Source of the DNA: Jeotgalicoccus coquinae
GTDB lineage: Bacteria; Bacillota; Bacilli; Staphylococcales; Salinicoccaceae
Direction: 5' to 3'
Assembly: GCF_014207425.1 (NCBI RefSeq)
Contig: NZ_JACHFF010000003.1
Location: forward strand, 62,001 to 126,000
Length of the DNA stretch: 64,000 nucleotides
Made by a program: the position numbers and the translations under genes. This document shows positions 49,293-57,837 of the stretch, piece by piece. Within the stretch, counting starts at the first letter, position 1. Every line of letters starts with the position of its first letter. The notes under the pieces are model-generated. The model was not told where the DNA came from and did not search any database. It saw only the letters and a program-made list of their open reading frames with translations.

Positions 49293-49550
49293 AGGACAAA
49301 TCTTGTATTTTCATCCGGTTGAAAACTCAAGATTAACCGGATGATATATTCACATACGGTCAATAAGAAATAATCGACCGCATGTAAAACTTTCATCGGG
49401 TTGAAAAAGTGTCTTCAACCGCATGAACTTGTCACATAGGATCGATTACTCGTCTTCAACCCGATGAAGTCCCCACATTGAGATAAAAACCTTTAATAGT
49501 CCCAACGAAGTCCCCACATTGAGACAAGAACCTTTAATCATCCCAACATG
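49293..49550. repeat. Diverged 41-bp array, family C (about 6 units)
   Basis: Matching positions fall exactly 41 bp apart through the stretch: TATTTTCATCCGG (49306) and TATTCACATACGG (49347); TAACCGGATG (49334), CGACCGCATG (49375), CAACCGCATG (49416), CAACCCGATG (49457); and a near-identical pair of units at 49466-49506 and 49507-49547. Perfect inverted arms also occur: TCATCCGGTT (49311) with AACCGGATGA (49335), and TTCATCGGGTTGAA (49392) with TTCAACCCGATGAA (49455). The remaining part of the gap (49551-49660) has only short palindromes. Confidence 0.85.
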
Positions 49551-49692
49551 CACATAAAACTGCAGGAAATTGAGCTGATTTTTAAAAGTGCAGCAGCTAA
49601 TCAGCCAATAAGTATCCCGGGATGCATTTCCTCCGGGTTTACGTGTAAAATAAGAGTAATGGCTATAATAAATACGGCAGGAGGCAAGCAGC

Positions 49693-51042
49693 ATGGATAT
49701 ACAGACTTTTTATCAAACGTATTTAGGCGAACATGAACTCATCAGAGCAAGTTTGTTTAATGCGGGAAACTTTACGACTAATGAATCACTGATAAAATAT
49801 AAAATGGAAGAGCTTGAGTCGCAGTCTGCCCTGAACGAAATGTTCGAGCATCTGTCGATGGCGGAGGCGAAGCTGTTAAGACGTTTATCGACTGAAGATC
49901 CTCACGACAACGTCCACAGAGTAGCGTATCTTTCAGCGAAGTATCCGACTCTGATCGATTATCAATATATTTTGGAAGATAACGGCACGGAAGGTGTCAT
50001 TCATTCTGAAGTGGTTAACGTGCTGAACAGTGCACTGCAGCAGACCGGAATATTCCCGTACACACCGATGTCGATTCCGGACAGCGAAACAATTGAGCCG
50101 CAGGATGTTTCAAGGCTCGAGAAAATATATAACGGCCCGATTTACTGGCTGTATAACAACTTAACGTTTATAGAGCTGCGTCAAACGATGTCGAAGCTGA
50201 ATATAAAATCTGTCGGACAGTACAAAGATGATTATTTAAACGAAGTCATCGGGCATTTAACCGCACCGGAATATCTTCCAGTCGCACTGAATCAGCTGGA
50301 TGATGTGTCTTATTCACAGATTAAAGAAAACGTTAAAAAAGACTACTCGGTCTATGAAAATCATCCTCGCTGGCAGACGGCTCTTGAAACAGGGCTGCTT
50401 GTGAAAGTGCACCAGGATTATCTGGTGATGCACCGCGATGTGCTCGCAGCGCTAAAAAAAGTGAATTTCAAAAAAAACGGCAAGGAAGAGCGGACTGAAT
50501 CGCCGGAGAACTACAACGCATACCGTATTACATGTACGATTAACGGCTGCGAAGATATATCGCGGACAATATCGATTCCGACGCGTCTGAACTTTCTGGA
50601 GCTCGAAATAATTATATGCGAAGCTTTCGGATGGAATAATATCGGCAGCGGAGAATTTATGACGGATAAAGATTTAATCGCAAATGAATCCGGTGTCAAC
50701 AAAAATGCGCTGATGATTGACGTGTATTTAATGAATGAATACATTCAGTTCCTGTACGATTCAGATGACGATTACGTTGTCGATATCGCACTCGACGCTG
50801 TGACGAACATTACAAAACCGATTCCTGAAGTCGTCAGCTACGGCGGGGAAGTGCCGATTGAAAACATCGGCGGTGTCGATAAGCTGCTTGAAACTTTAAA
50901 TATTTTACAAGATAAAAAGCACCCGGACTACGTGCGTGTCTATGCTAATGCACGGACTAAAAACTACCGGGAACGCTATCCGGTCAGTGCAACAAACAAA
51001 AAGCTCGCACGGCTGTTTAATAGAGGCAATCCAATCACTTAA
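49693..51042 (+). CDS. Unknown protein with C-terminal pRiA4b ORF-3-like domain
   Basis: 449 aa. The first 260 residues match no family I know but are homologous to the next gene (both open MD-QTFY-TYL). The last part (about 265-400) fits a pRiA4b ORF-3-like domain: YRITCTINGCEDISRTISIP, then LEIIICEAFGWNN, FLYDSDDDYVVDIALD, and PEVVSYGGEVPIENIGGVD. GGAGG precedes ATG 49693, and a TATAAT (49664-49669) lies 23 bases upstream. Cytoplasmic; function unknown. Confidence 0.75.
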   Translation: MDIQTFYQTYLGEHELIRASLFNAGNFTTNESLIKYKMEELESQSALNEMFEHLSMAEAKLLRRLSTEDPHDNVHRVAYLSAKYPTLIDYQYILEDNGTEGVIHSEVVNVLNSALQQTGIFPYTPMSIPDSETIEPQDVSRLEKIYNGPIYWLYNNLTFIELRQTMSKLNIKSVGQYKDDYLNEVIGHLTAPEYLPVALNQLDDVSYSQIKENVKKDYSVYENHPRWQTALETGLLVKVHQDYLVMHRDVLAALKKVNFKKNGKEERTESPENYNAYRITCTINGCEDISRTISIPTRLNFLELEIIICEAFGWNNIGSGEFMTDKDLIANESGVNKNALMIDVYLMNEYIQFLYDSDDDYVVDIALDAVTNITKPIPEVVSYGGEVPIENIGGVDKLLETLNILQDKKHPDYVRVYANARTKNYRERYPVSATNKKLARLFNRGNPIT

Positions 51043-51053
51043 GGAGGATAACG

Positions 51054-51836
51054 ATGGACTTACAGACCTTCTACAAAACTTATTTAACATATCTGCATCT
51101 GGACAAAACAGGTGAATCCTTATCCCAGCTGGAAAAAATTATAGAAGATAAAATAGAAGAAGCGGGTTCCGATGATTATCTGACGCTTCTCGGAGACAGT
51201 TTGAAGATGGAAGAAATCGAATTGATCAAACGTTACTCGAACGCGCTGACCGGCGACAACATTATTACGATGCCGTTCAATCCGGAAGAGAACCCATTTT
51301 TAATATATAATCATCATCTCCTTTATATTGGAGACGGCATGGCAGTCATGCACGAAGAGGTCATCGACGGCATATTAAGAAACTTCGGTTCAACAATACA
51401 TTTAGCGCCGCTGCCGGAAGGTATAAGCGTTTCGAACGTTATGCTGAATAATGCAGAATACACGACAACCGTCAATCTGCTGGACTATCCGATTATAGAA
51501 TTCTACGATTTGCTCCTGACTGAAGACCATATGAATTTAGTGGCTCAGAATCTGGATTTGGATCTTGAAGAATATAAAACACGTCCGCAGATTATTAACG
51601 CAATATCGAAACGGCTCGTGCACAAATCGTATATCGAAGAGAAATTAAAATTGTTTGAAGACGAAGAACTGGCACGTTTTAAAGAGAAGCTTGAGCGCGG
51701 TGAAGTTTTGTTTACCGAGGAAGAGGGTAATTGGGATACATTCCTTGCTACAGGAATTATTATGCCGTACTTACCAAATGCAGCGATACTGCCGCTCGTT
51801 TTGTTTCACTTCTTTAGAGAAGAGATTTTTAATTAA
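51054..51836 (+). CDS. Paralogue of the preceding protein, lacking the C-terminal domain
   Basis: 260 aa, opening MDLQTFYKTYLTYLHLDKTG. Its segments HEEVIDGILRNFG and IIEFYDLLLTEDHMNLVAQNL line up with HSEVVNVLNSALQ and YWLYNNLTFIELRQTMSKLN of the upstream gene. It ends where the upstream protein's extra domain begins. AGGAGG precedes ATG 51054, 11 bases after the upstream stop. The pair looks like a duplication with gain or loss of the pRiA4b-type domain. Function unknown. Confidence 0.72.
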   Translation: MDLQTFYKTYLTYLHLDKTGESLSQLEKIIEDKIEEAGSDDYLTLLGDSLKMEEIELIKRYSNALTGDNIITMPFNPEENPFLIYNHHLLYIGDGMAVMHEEVIDGILRNFGSTIHLAPLPEGISVSNVMLNNAEYTTTVNLLDYPIIEFYDLLLTEDHMNLVAQNLDLDLEEYKTRPQIINAISKRLVHKSYIEEKLKLFEDEELARFKEKLERGEVLFTEEEGNWDTFLATGIIMPYLPNAAILPLVLFHFFREEIFN

Positions 51837-51857
51837 TTCTAAAAAGGGGTAATGGAC

Positions 51858-53048
51858 ATGTCATTAAAAGAGAAGTTATTTAAACAGCTTGAAGAGAACG
51901 AGCCGCGTATGATTGAAATCAGACGTCATTTACATGAAAACCCTGAGTTGTCTTTTAAAGAAGAAAAGACTGCTCAGTTTATCGAAGAGTTTTATAAAGA
52001 TAAAGATGTGAAAGTTACAGCAAACGTCGGTAACGGCTACGGTATTATCGTTGAAATAGAAGGCGGACGAGGCGACGGTCCGACACTGGGTCTTCGTGCA
52101 GACTTTGATGCGCTGCCGATTCAGGAAGAAGCGGATGTAGAGTTTAAATCAAAAAACGACGGTGTGATGCATGCGTGCGGGCACGACGGTCATACAGCTT
52201 ACATGCTGATTTTAGGTGAAGCACTAATCGACTTAAAAGATGAATGGAAAGGTAAAATTAAACTCATTCATCAGCACGCGGAAGAAATTCCGCCGGGCGG
52301 TGCGAAGAGTATCGTGGAATCAGGTATTCTTGATGACCTCGACGAAGTTTACGGTATTCACCTGATGCCGACGCTCGATAACGGTGACATTACATTATGT
52401 CCGGGTGAAGCAATGACCGGACGTTCGAACTTTGACCTTAAGATTCAAGGGTCGGGCGGACACGGCGCAATGCCGCATACGACACATGACGCACTCGTTG
52501 CAGGCGGATACTTTATAACGTCGGCACAGACGATTGTTTCAAGACGCATGAACCCGAATGACTCGGTTACTGTATCAATTACTGCATTTGATGCACCGGG
52601 CGGCTACAACGTCATTCAGGGCAGCGTGACACTGCGCGGTACAGTCCGTTATTTATCGATGGATAACAAAGAACCCGTTTACGAGGAAATGGTGAAACTC
52701 GTTAAAGGACTGGAAACAGCATACGATGTTGAATGCACCCTCGATTATGCCTACGATTATCCGGTGCTGTACAACACAGTTGAAAAAATCGGTGAAATCG
52801 AAACAGTACTTGAACAAAGTGCAGGTACTTATTTCGATAAAGTATACCGCGATAAAGCACAGGCAGCATCTGAAGATTTTGCGTATTATCTGGAGAAAAC
52901 ACCAGGTGCGTTTATTTTCGTTGGTGCGAAACCTGACGGTGTCGAAACAGCATATCCGAACCACCACCCTAAATTCGAAGTGAATGAAAAATCACTCCTG
53001 ATTTCGGCAAAAGCAATGGCTGAAATTGTATTGAATAAAGTAGAATAA
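51858..53048 (+). CDS. M20 family amidohydrolase/peptidase, fourth copy
   Basis: A 396-residue M20D hydrolase with LRADFDALPIQEEADV, VMHACGHDGHTAYM (residues about 103-116), HQHAEEIPPGG and a C-terminal SEDFAYYLEKTPGAF in place of the GGEDFSY of other copies. ATG 51858 is well spaced from AAGGGG; ATG 51852 is too close to it. It is homologous to the three tandem genes at 14.4-17.9 kb but stands alone. Confidence 0.9.
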   Translation: MSLKEKLFKQLEENEPRMIEIRRHLHENPELSFKEEKTAQFIEEFYKDKDVKVTANVGNGYGIIVEIEGGRGDGPTLGLRADFDALPIQEEADVEFKSKNDGVMHACGHDGHTAYMLILGEALIDLKDEWKGKIKLIHQHAEEIPPGGAKSIVESGILDDLDEVYGIHLMPTLDNGDITLCPGEAMTGRSNFDLKIQGSGGHGAMPHTTHDALVAGGYFITSAQTIVSRRMNPNDSVTVSITAFDAPGGYNVIQGSVTLRGTVRYLSMDNKEPVYEEMVKLVKGLETAYDVECTLDYAYDYPVLYNTVEKIGEIETVLEQSAGTYFDKVYRDKAQAASEDFAYYLEKTPGAFIFVGAKPDGVETAYPNHHPKFEVNEKSLLISAKAMAEIVLNKVE

Positions 53049-53063
53049 TATAGTAATTTCCAA

Positions 53064-53098
53064 AAAACGGCCTCTCAGAAAAGAGGGGCCGTTTTTTT
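53064..53098 (+). terminator. Terminator of the fourth M20 gene
   Basis: AAAACGGCCTCTC pairs with GAGGGGCCGTTTT (one wobble, 6-base loop), then a T run. Confidence 0.95.
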
Positions 53099-53159
53099 AA
53101 ATATTTGTTTATCTTTTTTTTTTGGAAGGGAATGGATAACGAACAATCATGTAAAGGAT

Positions 53160-54299
53160 GTGTCTAATTTGCAAGCTGTTACTGTTCAAGGAAAAAACAA
53201 AGTCAAAGTCAAGAAGATGAAGGCTCCGGAAATCCAGGAAGGTACAGATATGATTATAAAGGTGACGTCCACTGCAATATGCGGCTCGGATCTTCACTTA
53301 TATCGCAAAAACATGCCTATCAGCGATGATTACATTATCGGTCACGAACCTATGGGAATTGTTGAGGAAGTCGGTCCCGGCGTGAAGAAAGTTAAAAAAG
53401 GAGACCGCGTCGTTATTCCGTTTAACGTGAGCTGCGGACACTGTCACTTCTGTGAAAATCAGATGGAAAGCCAGTGTGACAACTCCAATCCGCATCAGGA
53501 TACAGGCGGTTATTTCGGCTTTTCAGAGCAATTCGGGAACTACCCGGGCGGCTAGGCTGAATATTTAAGAGTCCCTTACGCTGATTTCACTTCGTTTATC
53601 GTCCCGGAAAGAAGCGAACTGGAAGATGAAAGTGTACTGTTCCTGTCGGATGTAATGCCGACAGCATACTGGAGTGTCGAAAACAGCGGTGTTAAAAATG
53701 GAGATACAGTTATTATATTAGGATCCGGCCCAATCGGTCTCATGACGCAGAAATTTGCGTGGATGAAAGGGGCTAACCGTGTAATTGCTGTCGATAATAA
53801 CCAGATGAGACTCGATCATGCGAAGCGGACTAATAATGTTGAAACATTCAATTATAAGCAGCACGATAATCTGGGTAAACATCTTCACGAAATTACTAAA
53901 GGCGGCGCGGAAGTCGTTATCGACTGTGTCGGGATGGATGGTGAAATTACCGGCAAGGACCGCATCAAAACGCTCGGCGGCCAGATTGGTACCATTGATC
54001 CGATTATTATGGCGACGGATATGGTTAAAAAATTTGGTACTATTCAGCTGACGGGTATATACGGCACACCTGCAACAGGTTACCCAATCCATAAAATCTT
54101 TACACGTAACGTAACCGTCAAGGCCGGACAGGCACCGGTAATCCATTACATGCCTGAACTGTATAATATGGTTGAACAGGGTAAAATTGACCCGACAGAT
54201 TTAATTACTCATCAGGTGCCTTTAAAACAGGCGGAAAAAATGTACAAGATGTTTAACGATCGCGCAGACGGCTGTATTAAAGTAGTAATGAAACCGTAA
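53160..54299 (+). pseudogene. Zinc-dependent alcohol dehydrogenase, broken by an in-frame amber codon
   Basis: One reading frame runs from the start region (GTG 53160 or TTG 53169, behind AAAGGA) to TAA 54297-54299, with a single TAG at 53553-53555. Before it: CGSDLHLYRKNMP, GHEPMGIVEEVG and the structural zinc cysteines CGHCHFCENQMESQC. Straight after it the frame continues AEYLRVPYADFTSFIVPERS, then the NAD-binding domain (ILGSGPIGLMTQKFAWMKGA). The family usually reads GGQAEYLRVPYAD, so TAG replaces a Gln codon (CAG to TAG). All other positions look intact, so the break is recent or a read/assembly error. Confidence 0.88.
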
Positions 54300-54318
54300 A
54301 TTTGAACTTGCGGCGGGC

Positions 54319-54437
54319 GGCACGGACAGTGTGGACGTGCGCGCCATCGAGACTCCACGGTGGCACAGAAAGTGTGATTGCGCGCCACCGAAATTCCACG
54401 GCGGCACGGACAGTGTGGTTGCGCGCCACCGTGCCTC
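54319..54437. repeat. Tandem 41-43 bp array, family D (2.8 copies, GC-rich)
   Basis: Units begin with GGCAC at 54319, 54362 and 54403 (spacing 43 and 41). Each has a GGCACGGACAGTGTG-type left part, a TGCGCGCCA(C/T)C core and a TCCACGG end. The last unit ends in CCGTGCC, the complement of the opening GGCACGG. It is far more GC-rich than the neighbouring genes. It lies between the convergent dehydrogenase and ppk2. Confidence 0.9.
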
Positions 54438-54444
54438 TTTAAAT

Positions 54445-54483
54445 CAAAAAAGTGCTGAATCCCTCGTGGATTCAGCACTTTTT
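54445..54483. terminator. Bidirectional terminator between the dehydrogenase and ppk2
   Basis: AAAGTGCTGAATCC and GGATTCAGCACTTT form a perfect stem with a 5-base loop, flanked by A and T runs on both sides, so it can end transcripts from either direction. Confidence 0.95.
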
Positions 54484-54484
54484 A

Positions 54485-55321
54485 TTATTCGTTTTCCAAT
54501 TCTTTAATATATTTATCAAGTTTCTTCTTATCCTCACCTGATATCGCCGGGAATTCTGGATTAATGCCCTCCAGCACGTGAATCATCGCTTCCGTTATAA
54601 TTCGGCGCGTATGCCATTCATCATCCGCCGGCAGTATATACCATGGACTGTGTTGTGTTGAAGTATTATTCAGCATATCTTCAAATACTTTTTGATAATC
54701 ATCCCATTTTTTTCGCTCTTCAACATCTGAAAATGAGAATTCCCACTGCTTATCTGGATCTTTCATCCGTTTTAAAAACCGTTCTTTCTGTTCATCTTTC
54801 GACATGTTAAAGAAGAATTTTACGACAGAGAAACCATTTTCCGATAAATACTGTTCATAATTATTAATCTGACGGTAGCGTTTTTCAATTTCAGCATCAC
54901 CATCTTCGAGTAAATCATGAATGCGTGTCGCAATCACATCTTCATAATGCGAGCGGTTTAAAATCGCAACCTGACCGCGTTCGGGTTCACCGTCGTGCAA
55001 TCTCCACAAATAATCATGCTTCTGCTCATTTTCATTGGGTTTGCCGTAAGTCGTGACTTTCAATCCCTGTGCATTCAAGTTCGAAAAGATATAGGAAATA
55101 GCTTCATCTTTACCTGCGGCATCAATTGCCTGCAACACGACCATAATGCCGTTCTTCCCCTCAGCATGCAGTTTCAGATGGAGCGCCTTCATCTGTTCCA
55201 CGAGCGGCGGAATTATATTTTTTTTTATATAATCGTTATCTTCTTTTTTACCTTCAGATGTCTGATAATCTTTCAGATTTATATTTTTCGTACTCGGTAC
55301 TTTGTAATCCGATAAATTCAT
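54485..55321 (-). CDS. Polyphosphate kinase 2 family protein
   Basis: A 278-residue PPK2 that uses polyphosphate to phosphorylate nucleotides. It has the Walker A-like VVLQAIDAAGKDEAI (residues about 66-80), the lid/basic stretch HDYLWRLHD and AILNRSHYEDV (about 120-130). ATG 55321 (MNLSDYKVPSTKN) is 8 bases from GGAAG on the minus strand; an in-frame start at 55336 is earlier and less well placed. Whether it acts on AMP, ADP or both cannot be told by eye. Confidence 0.88.
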   Translation of the reverse strand: MNLSDYKVPSTKNINLKDYQTSEGKKEDNDYIKKNIIPPLVEQMKALHLKLHAEGKNGIMVVLQAIDAAGKDEAISYIFSNLNAQGLKVTTYGKPNENEQKHDYLWRLHDGEPERGQVAILNRSHYEDVIATRIHDLLEDGDAEIEKRYRQINNYEQYLSENGFSVVKFFFNMSKDEQKERFLKRMKDPDKQWEFSFSDVEERKKWDDYQKVFEDMLNNTSTQHSPWYILPADDEWHTRRIITEAMIHVLEGINPEFPAISGEDKKKLDKYIKELENE

Positions 55322-55383
55322 TAGAAACACTTCCAATCTTGGGATATGTCATGATAATACCCGATAACAGCAGCAGGAAAACT

Positions 55384-55445
55384 GTTTACTGTGTCAAAGA
55401 ACAGACGTCACTGTCACAGTAAAAGGTTTACTGTGCCAAAGAACA
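55384..55445. repeat. 42-bp direct repeat with inverted arms, family E (1.5 copies)
   Basis: GTTTACTGTG-(T/C)-CAAAGAACA occurs at 55384-55403 and again at 55426-55445, 42 bp apart. Between them CACAGTAAA is the exact reverse complement of TTTACTGTG, so the first unit folds as a hairpin. It lies in the gap upstream of ppk2 and downstream of the TDT transporter gene. Confidence 0.8.
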
Positions 55446-55466
55446 ACCCTCATCAACCGATATCCA

Positions 55467-56498
55467 TTAAATTTTCAGCCGTTTACCATGATGAACAAGC
55501 AGTCCGGCCATAATCAGCAGCCAGACGATTACTGCAGCAAAAATAGTTATCTTCGGAATGACCATTAATAACTCCAATTCCAATGCCATCGACAGATTCA
55601 CCGTACCGACTGTGTACATTGCAATCGGGAAGGCCATGCCCCACATATCAGGTGTGTACGAGAGCGGATAATGGTTTATCACATGTCGCCAGACCCCGAG
55701 TGTAATTAACAGCGGAATCCACCATGTACCAAGTGCCCAGAAGAACAAGGTAAATCCTTTAATAAAGATTTCAAGTTCAGCAGCAATCCCGGTACCGTTC
55801 AGCACCAGTACAGATCCTGCGAGTGTTGTTATCGCAAGTGCGCCCATGCTGATCCAGTAGGGCGGTGTTAAAGCCATTGCTTCGATTTTTAAAAACATCA
55901 GACGGTAAAATATAAACGCAATAATATTTAAATATAACGCACAGCCTAACAGAAACAGACATAACGAAATAAATAACATTACTTCTGTGAATTCAGTACT
56001 GCCGGCAATCAAAGTGCCCAGCACTGCAAGTGACTGTGTAGATACAACAACGAGCAGCCATCCGCCGTTTACCGATTCATCGACTAACGGCTTAGCTTTT
56101 TTAATAATTATAAGAGTAAAGAATGTATACATCAAAATAAGCCAGATGATTAACGCCGCAACCCAAAAGACAAATCCGGTCTCAGCCATATTTTTAATAA
56201 TAACGAACTGGCTGCCTAACACACCTGAAGCGGCAATCAATGTAAAGAAACCCGGACCTTTGCCGTTATCGTTTAAATCCTGCACAAAGTCATTGGTATT
56301 AAACAGCAATCTGACACCGTTCAGAACGAGCAGCAGTACAAATATAAAAACGTTAAAATACAGCAGCACTTCAGCTGCCAGTGGAACATCCAGGTACCAC
56401 AGGGATAATGATAAAGCACCAGTCGCCATTACCATTGCAAAGTAGCCTGGATATAAATGACGGGACTGGCGCTGTAAAAATTCAATCATGAGTTTCAC
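55467..56498 (-). CDS. TDT family transporter (TehA/SLAC1-like)
   Basis: A 343-residue integral membrane protein with ten predicted helices. The N-terminus HLYPGYFAMVMATGALSLSL fits the tellurite-resistance/dicarboxylate transporter family, which includes C4-dicarboxylate or sulfite exporters and anion channels. Substrate unknown. Confidence 0.85.
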   Translation of the reverse strand: MKLMIEFLQRQSRHLYPGYFAMVMATGALSLSLWYLDVPLAAEVLLYFNVFIFVLLLVLNGVRLLFNTNDFVQDLNDNGKGPGFFTLIAASGVLGSQFVIIKNMAETGFVFWVAALIIWLILMYTFFTLIIIKKAKPLVDESVNGGWLLVVVSTQSLAVLGTLIAGSTEFTEVMLFISLCLFLLGCALYLNIIAFIFYRLMFLKIEAMALTPPYWISMGALAITTLAGSVLVLNGTGIAAELEIFIKGFTLFFWALGTWWIPLLITLGVWRHVINHYPLSYTPDMWGMAFPIAMYTVGTVNLSMALELELLMVIPKITIFAAVIVWLLIMAGLLVHHGKRLKI

Positions 56499-56536
56499 GC
56501 TTTCTTCATAAAAAATAAATTCAATTTCAAGTGGTG

Positions 56537-56815
56537 TTATTCTTTTCTTTTCTCGAGCTGACGTTCACGTGTTTCCTGGATTAACCAGGGGCTGTCTTTT
56601 TCTGTCTCGAGCCGTCTGTTATCTTCTTTAATCCGGTCGAGCACAATTCTCATTTCTTCATTCTCGAGCAGATAATTTTCCTGTTTCAGCCGCTGAAGTT
56701 CGATTTCTTTATCGATATGTTTTAATTTAATCTTTTCCATGCTTCTTTTGTGGGAAAGATAGTTATTAATAATACCGGCAGAAATACCGGCCAGGATAAT
56801 AATGAGCAGCCACAT
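56537..56815 (-). CDS. Membrane-anchored coiled-coil small protein
   Basis: 92 aa: one N-terminal membrane helix (residues about 2-19), then a highly charged coiled coil (KIKLKHIDKEIELQRLKQEN and onwards) and a basic end. AGGGGG precedes the ATG. In outline it resembles PspB-like anchors, but I see no real sequence match. It follows the lipoprotein gene closely and may be in its operon. Confidence 0.7.
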   Translation of the reverse strand: MWLLIIILAGISAGIINNYLSHKRSMEKIKLKHIDKEIELQRLKQENYLLENEEMRIVLDRIKEDNRRLETEKDSPWLIQETRERQLEKRKE

Positions 56816-56836
56816 AGTATTGCCCCCTAAAGAAAC

Positions 56837-57709
56837 TTATTTAATTTCACCATTGGCATACGGAATGAACTCGCCGTATGCATATTCGCCGTTCTCGTTT
56901 ATATACTCAACCTGACCGTAAAGCCAGACTCTGAAGTGGCCGGTTAAGCCGTGATGAATATTGACGAAAGGCACTTCGAAGTAGCCTTCAGTCTCGTTTA
57001 GTACAGGATCTTCAAAATTGATGAGCGACATATCAATTACATTTTTATCGTAATACGCTGAAATGAAATCCAGCACATTATCTTCGTTTACGACTGCAGC
57101 ATTGGATGTATAAGAAGGGTAAATCAGACTAACGTTATCATCTTCGTCACCTTCCACCACGATGTAGAAGTTTGCATCCTCAGCCGGCTGATACGTTAAA
57201 ATGCGCACATTCGTCCCGGTATCTTCAGGCGATAAATCCTGCGTCGGCTCACCGAAAGATTCGATTACTTTATCTAAAGAAATATCTTCTTCAGGAGTAA
57301 CCAGGATCTGTTCAACAGTATCTGACGGCGAAGAATATCTTACGCCAATGTCGTTGAACACTTCGTCTACGGGCACATCATCTTCATCTGACGGCTCACC
57401 TAAGGTCGCAGCAACTTCATTTTTAGTCATACCGCGTTCAATACCGCTATAGCTGTTGTAATAATAATTATTTAAATAATCTTTGTGAAAGTCAGGTGAG
57501 AGAACATCAACGTTCCCGGTACTGTCGTAAGCCGGCTCCAGTTCAGGTTCTTCAGGCTTTTCTTCTGATTCTGAAACTTCATCGTTTTCAGCAGAGTTTT
57601 CTTGATCTGTTTCTTCTTCAGCAGTTTCCGGTTCAGGTTCATCAATGGGCTGGGCATTGCTGCAGGCAGCGAGCATTAAGATGAAAAACGATAATATAAG
57701 TAATCGCAT
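56837..57709 (-). CDS. Lipoprotein with acidic linker and BamE-like segment
   Basis: 290 aa with a lipoprotein signal (lipobox LAAC, Cys about 16), a long Glu-rich linker (residues about 20-60), and a folded part containing GIERGMTKNEVAATLGEPSD, the SmpA/BamE-like hairpin often found in Gram-positive lipoproteins. A C-terminal beta-rich domain follows. Anchored outside the membrane; function unknown. Confidence 0.8.
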   Translation of the reverse strand: MRLLILSFFILMLAACSNAQPIDEPEPETAEEETDQENSAENDEVSESEEKPEEPELEPAYDSTGNVDVLSPDFHKDYLNNYYYNSYSGIERGMTKNEVAATLGEPSDEDDVPVDEVFNDIGVRYSSPSDTVEQILVTPEEDISLDKVIESFGEPTQDLSPEDTGTNVRILTYQPAEDANFYIVVEGDEDDNVSLIYPSYTSNAAVVNEDNVLDFISAYYDKNVIDMSLINFEDPVLNETEGYFEVPFVNIHHGLTGHFRVWLYGQVEYINENGEYAYGEFIPYANGEIK

Positions 57710-57837
57710 TACAAAACACGTCCTTATTTTAAGTTTCGGTGTGCCGGTAAATCTGTGAACATATTATCTTAATTTAAATTATACCTTAAATACTTCCATG
57801 AGTTAAATCGGGGAAGTGAGGGGGAGAATATGATGTT

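Noticed and set aside
49211-49396. 61-residue minus-strand frame in the 537-base gap
   Set aside because: It lies over inverted repeats and part of the family C array, lacks a good ribosome binding site, and has no recognisable composition.
53160-53555. A separate short dehydrogenase-like gene
   Set aside because: The reading frame resumes in the same phase directly after the TAG with the expected family sequence, so this is one interrupted gene, not two.
54212-54478. Minus-strand frame over the family D array and terminator
   Set aside because: It encodes repeated Arg/Cys/Pro-rich stretches from the repeat itself and crosses a bidirectional terminator.
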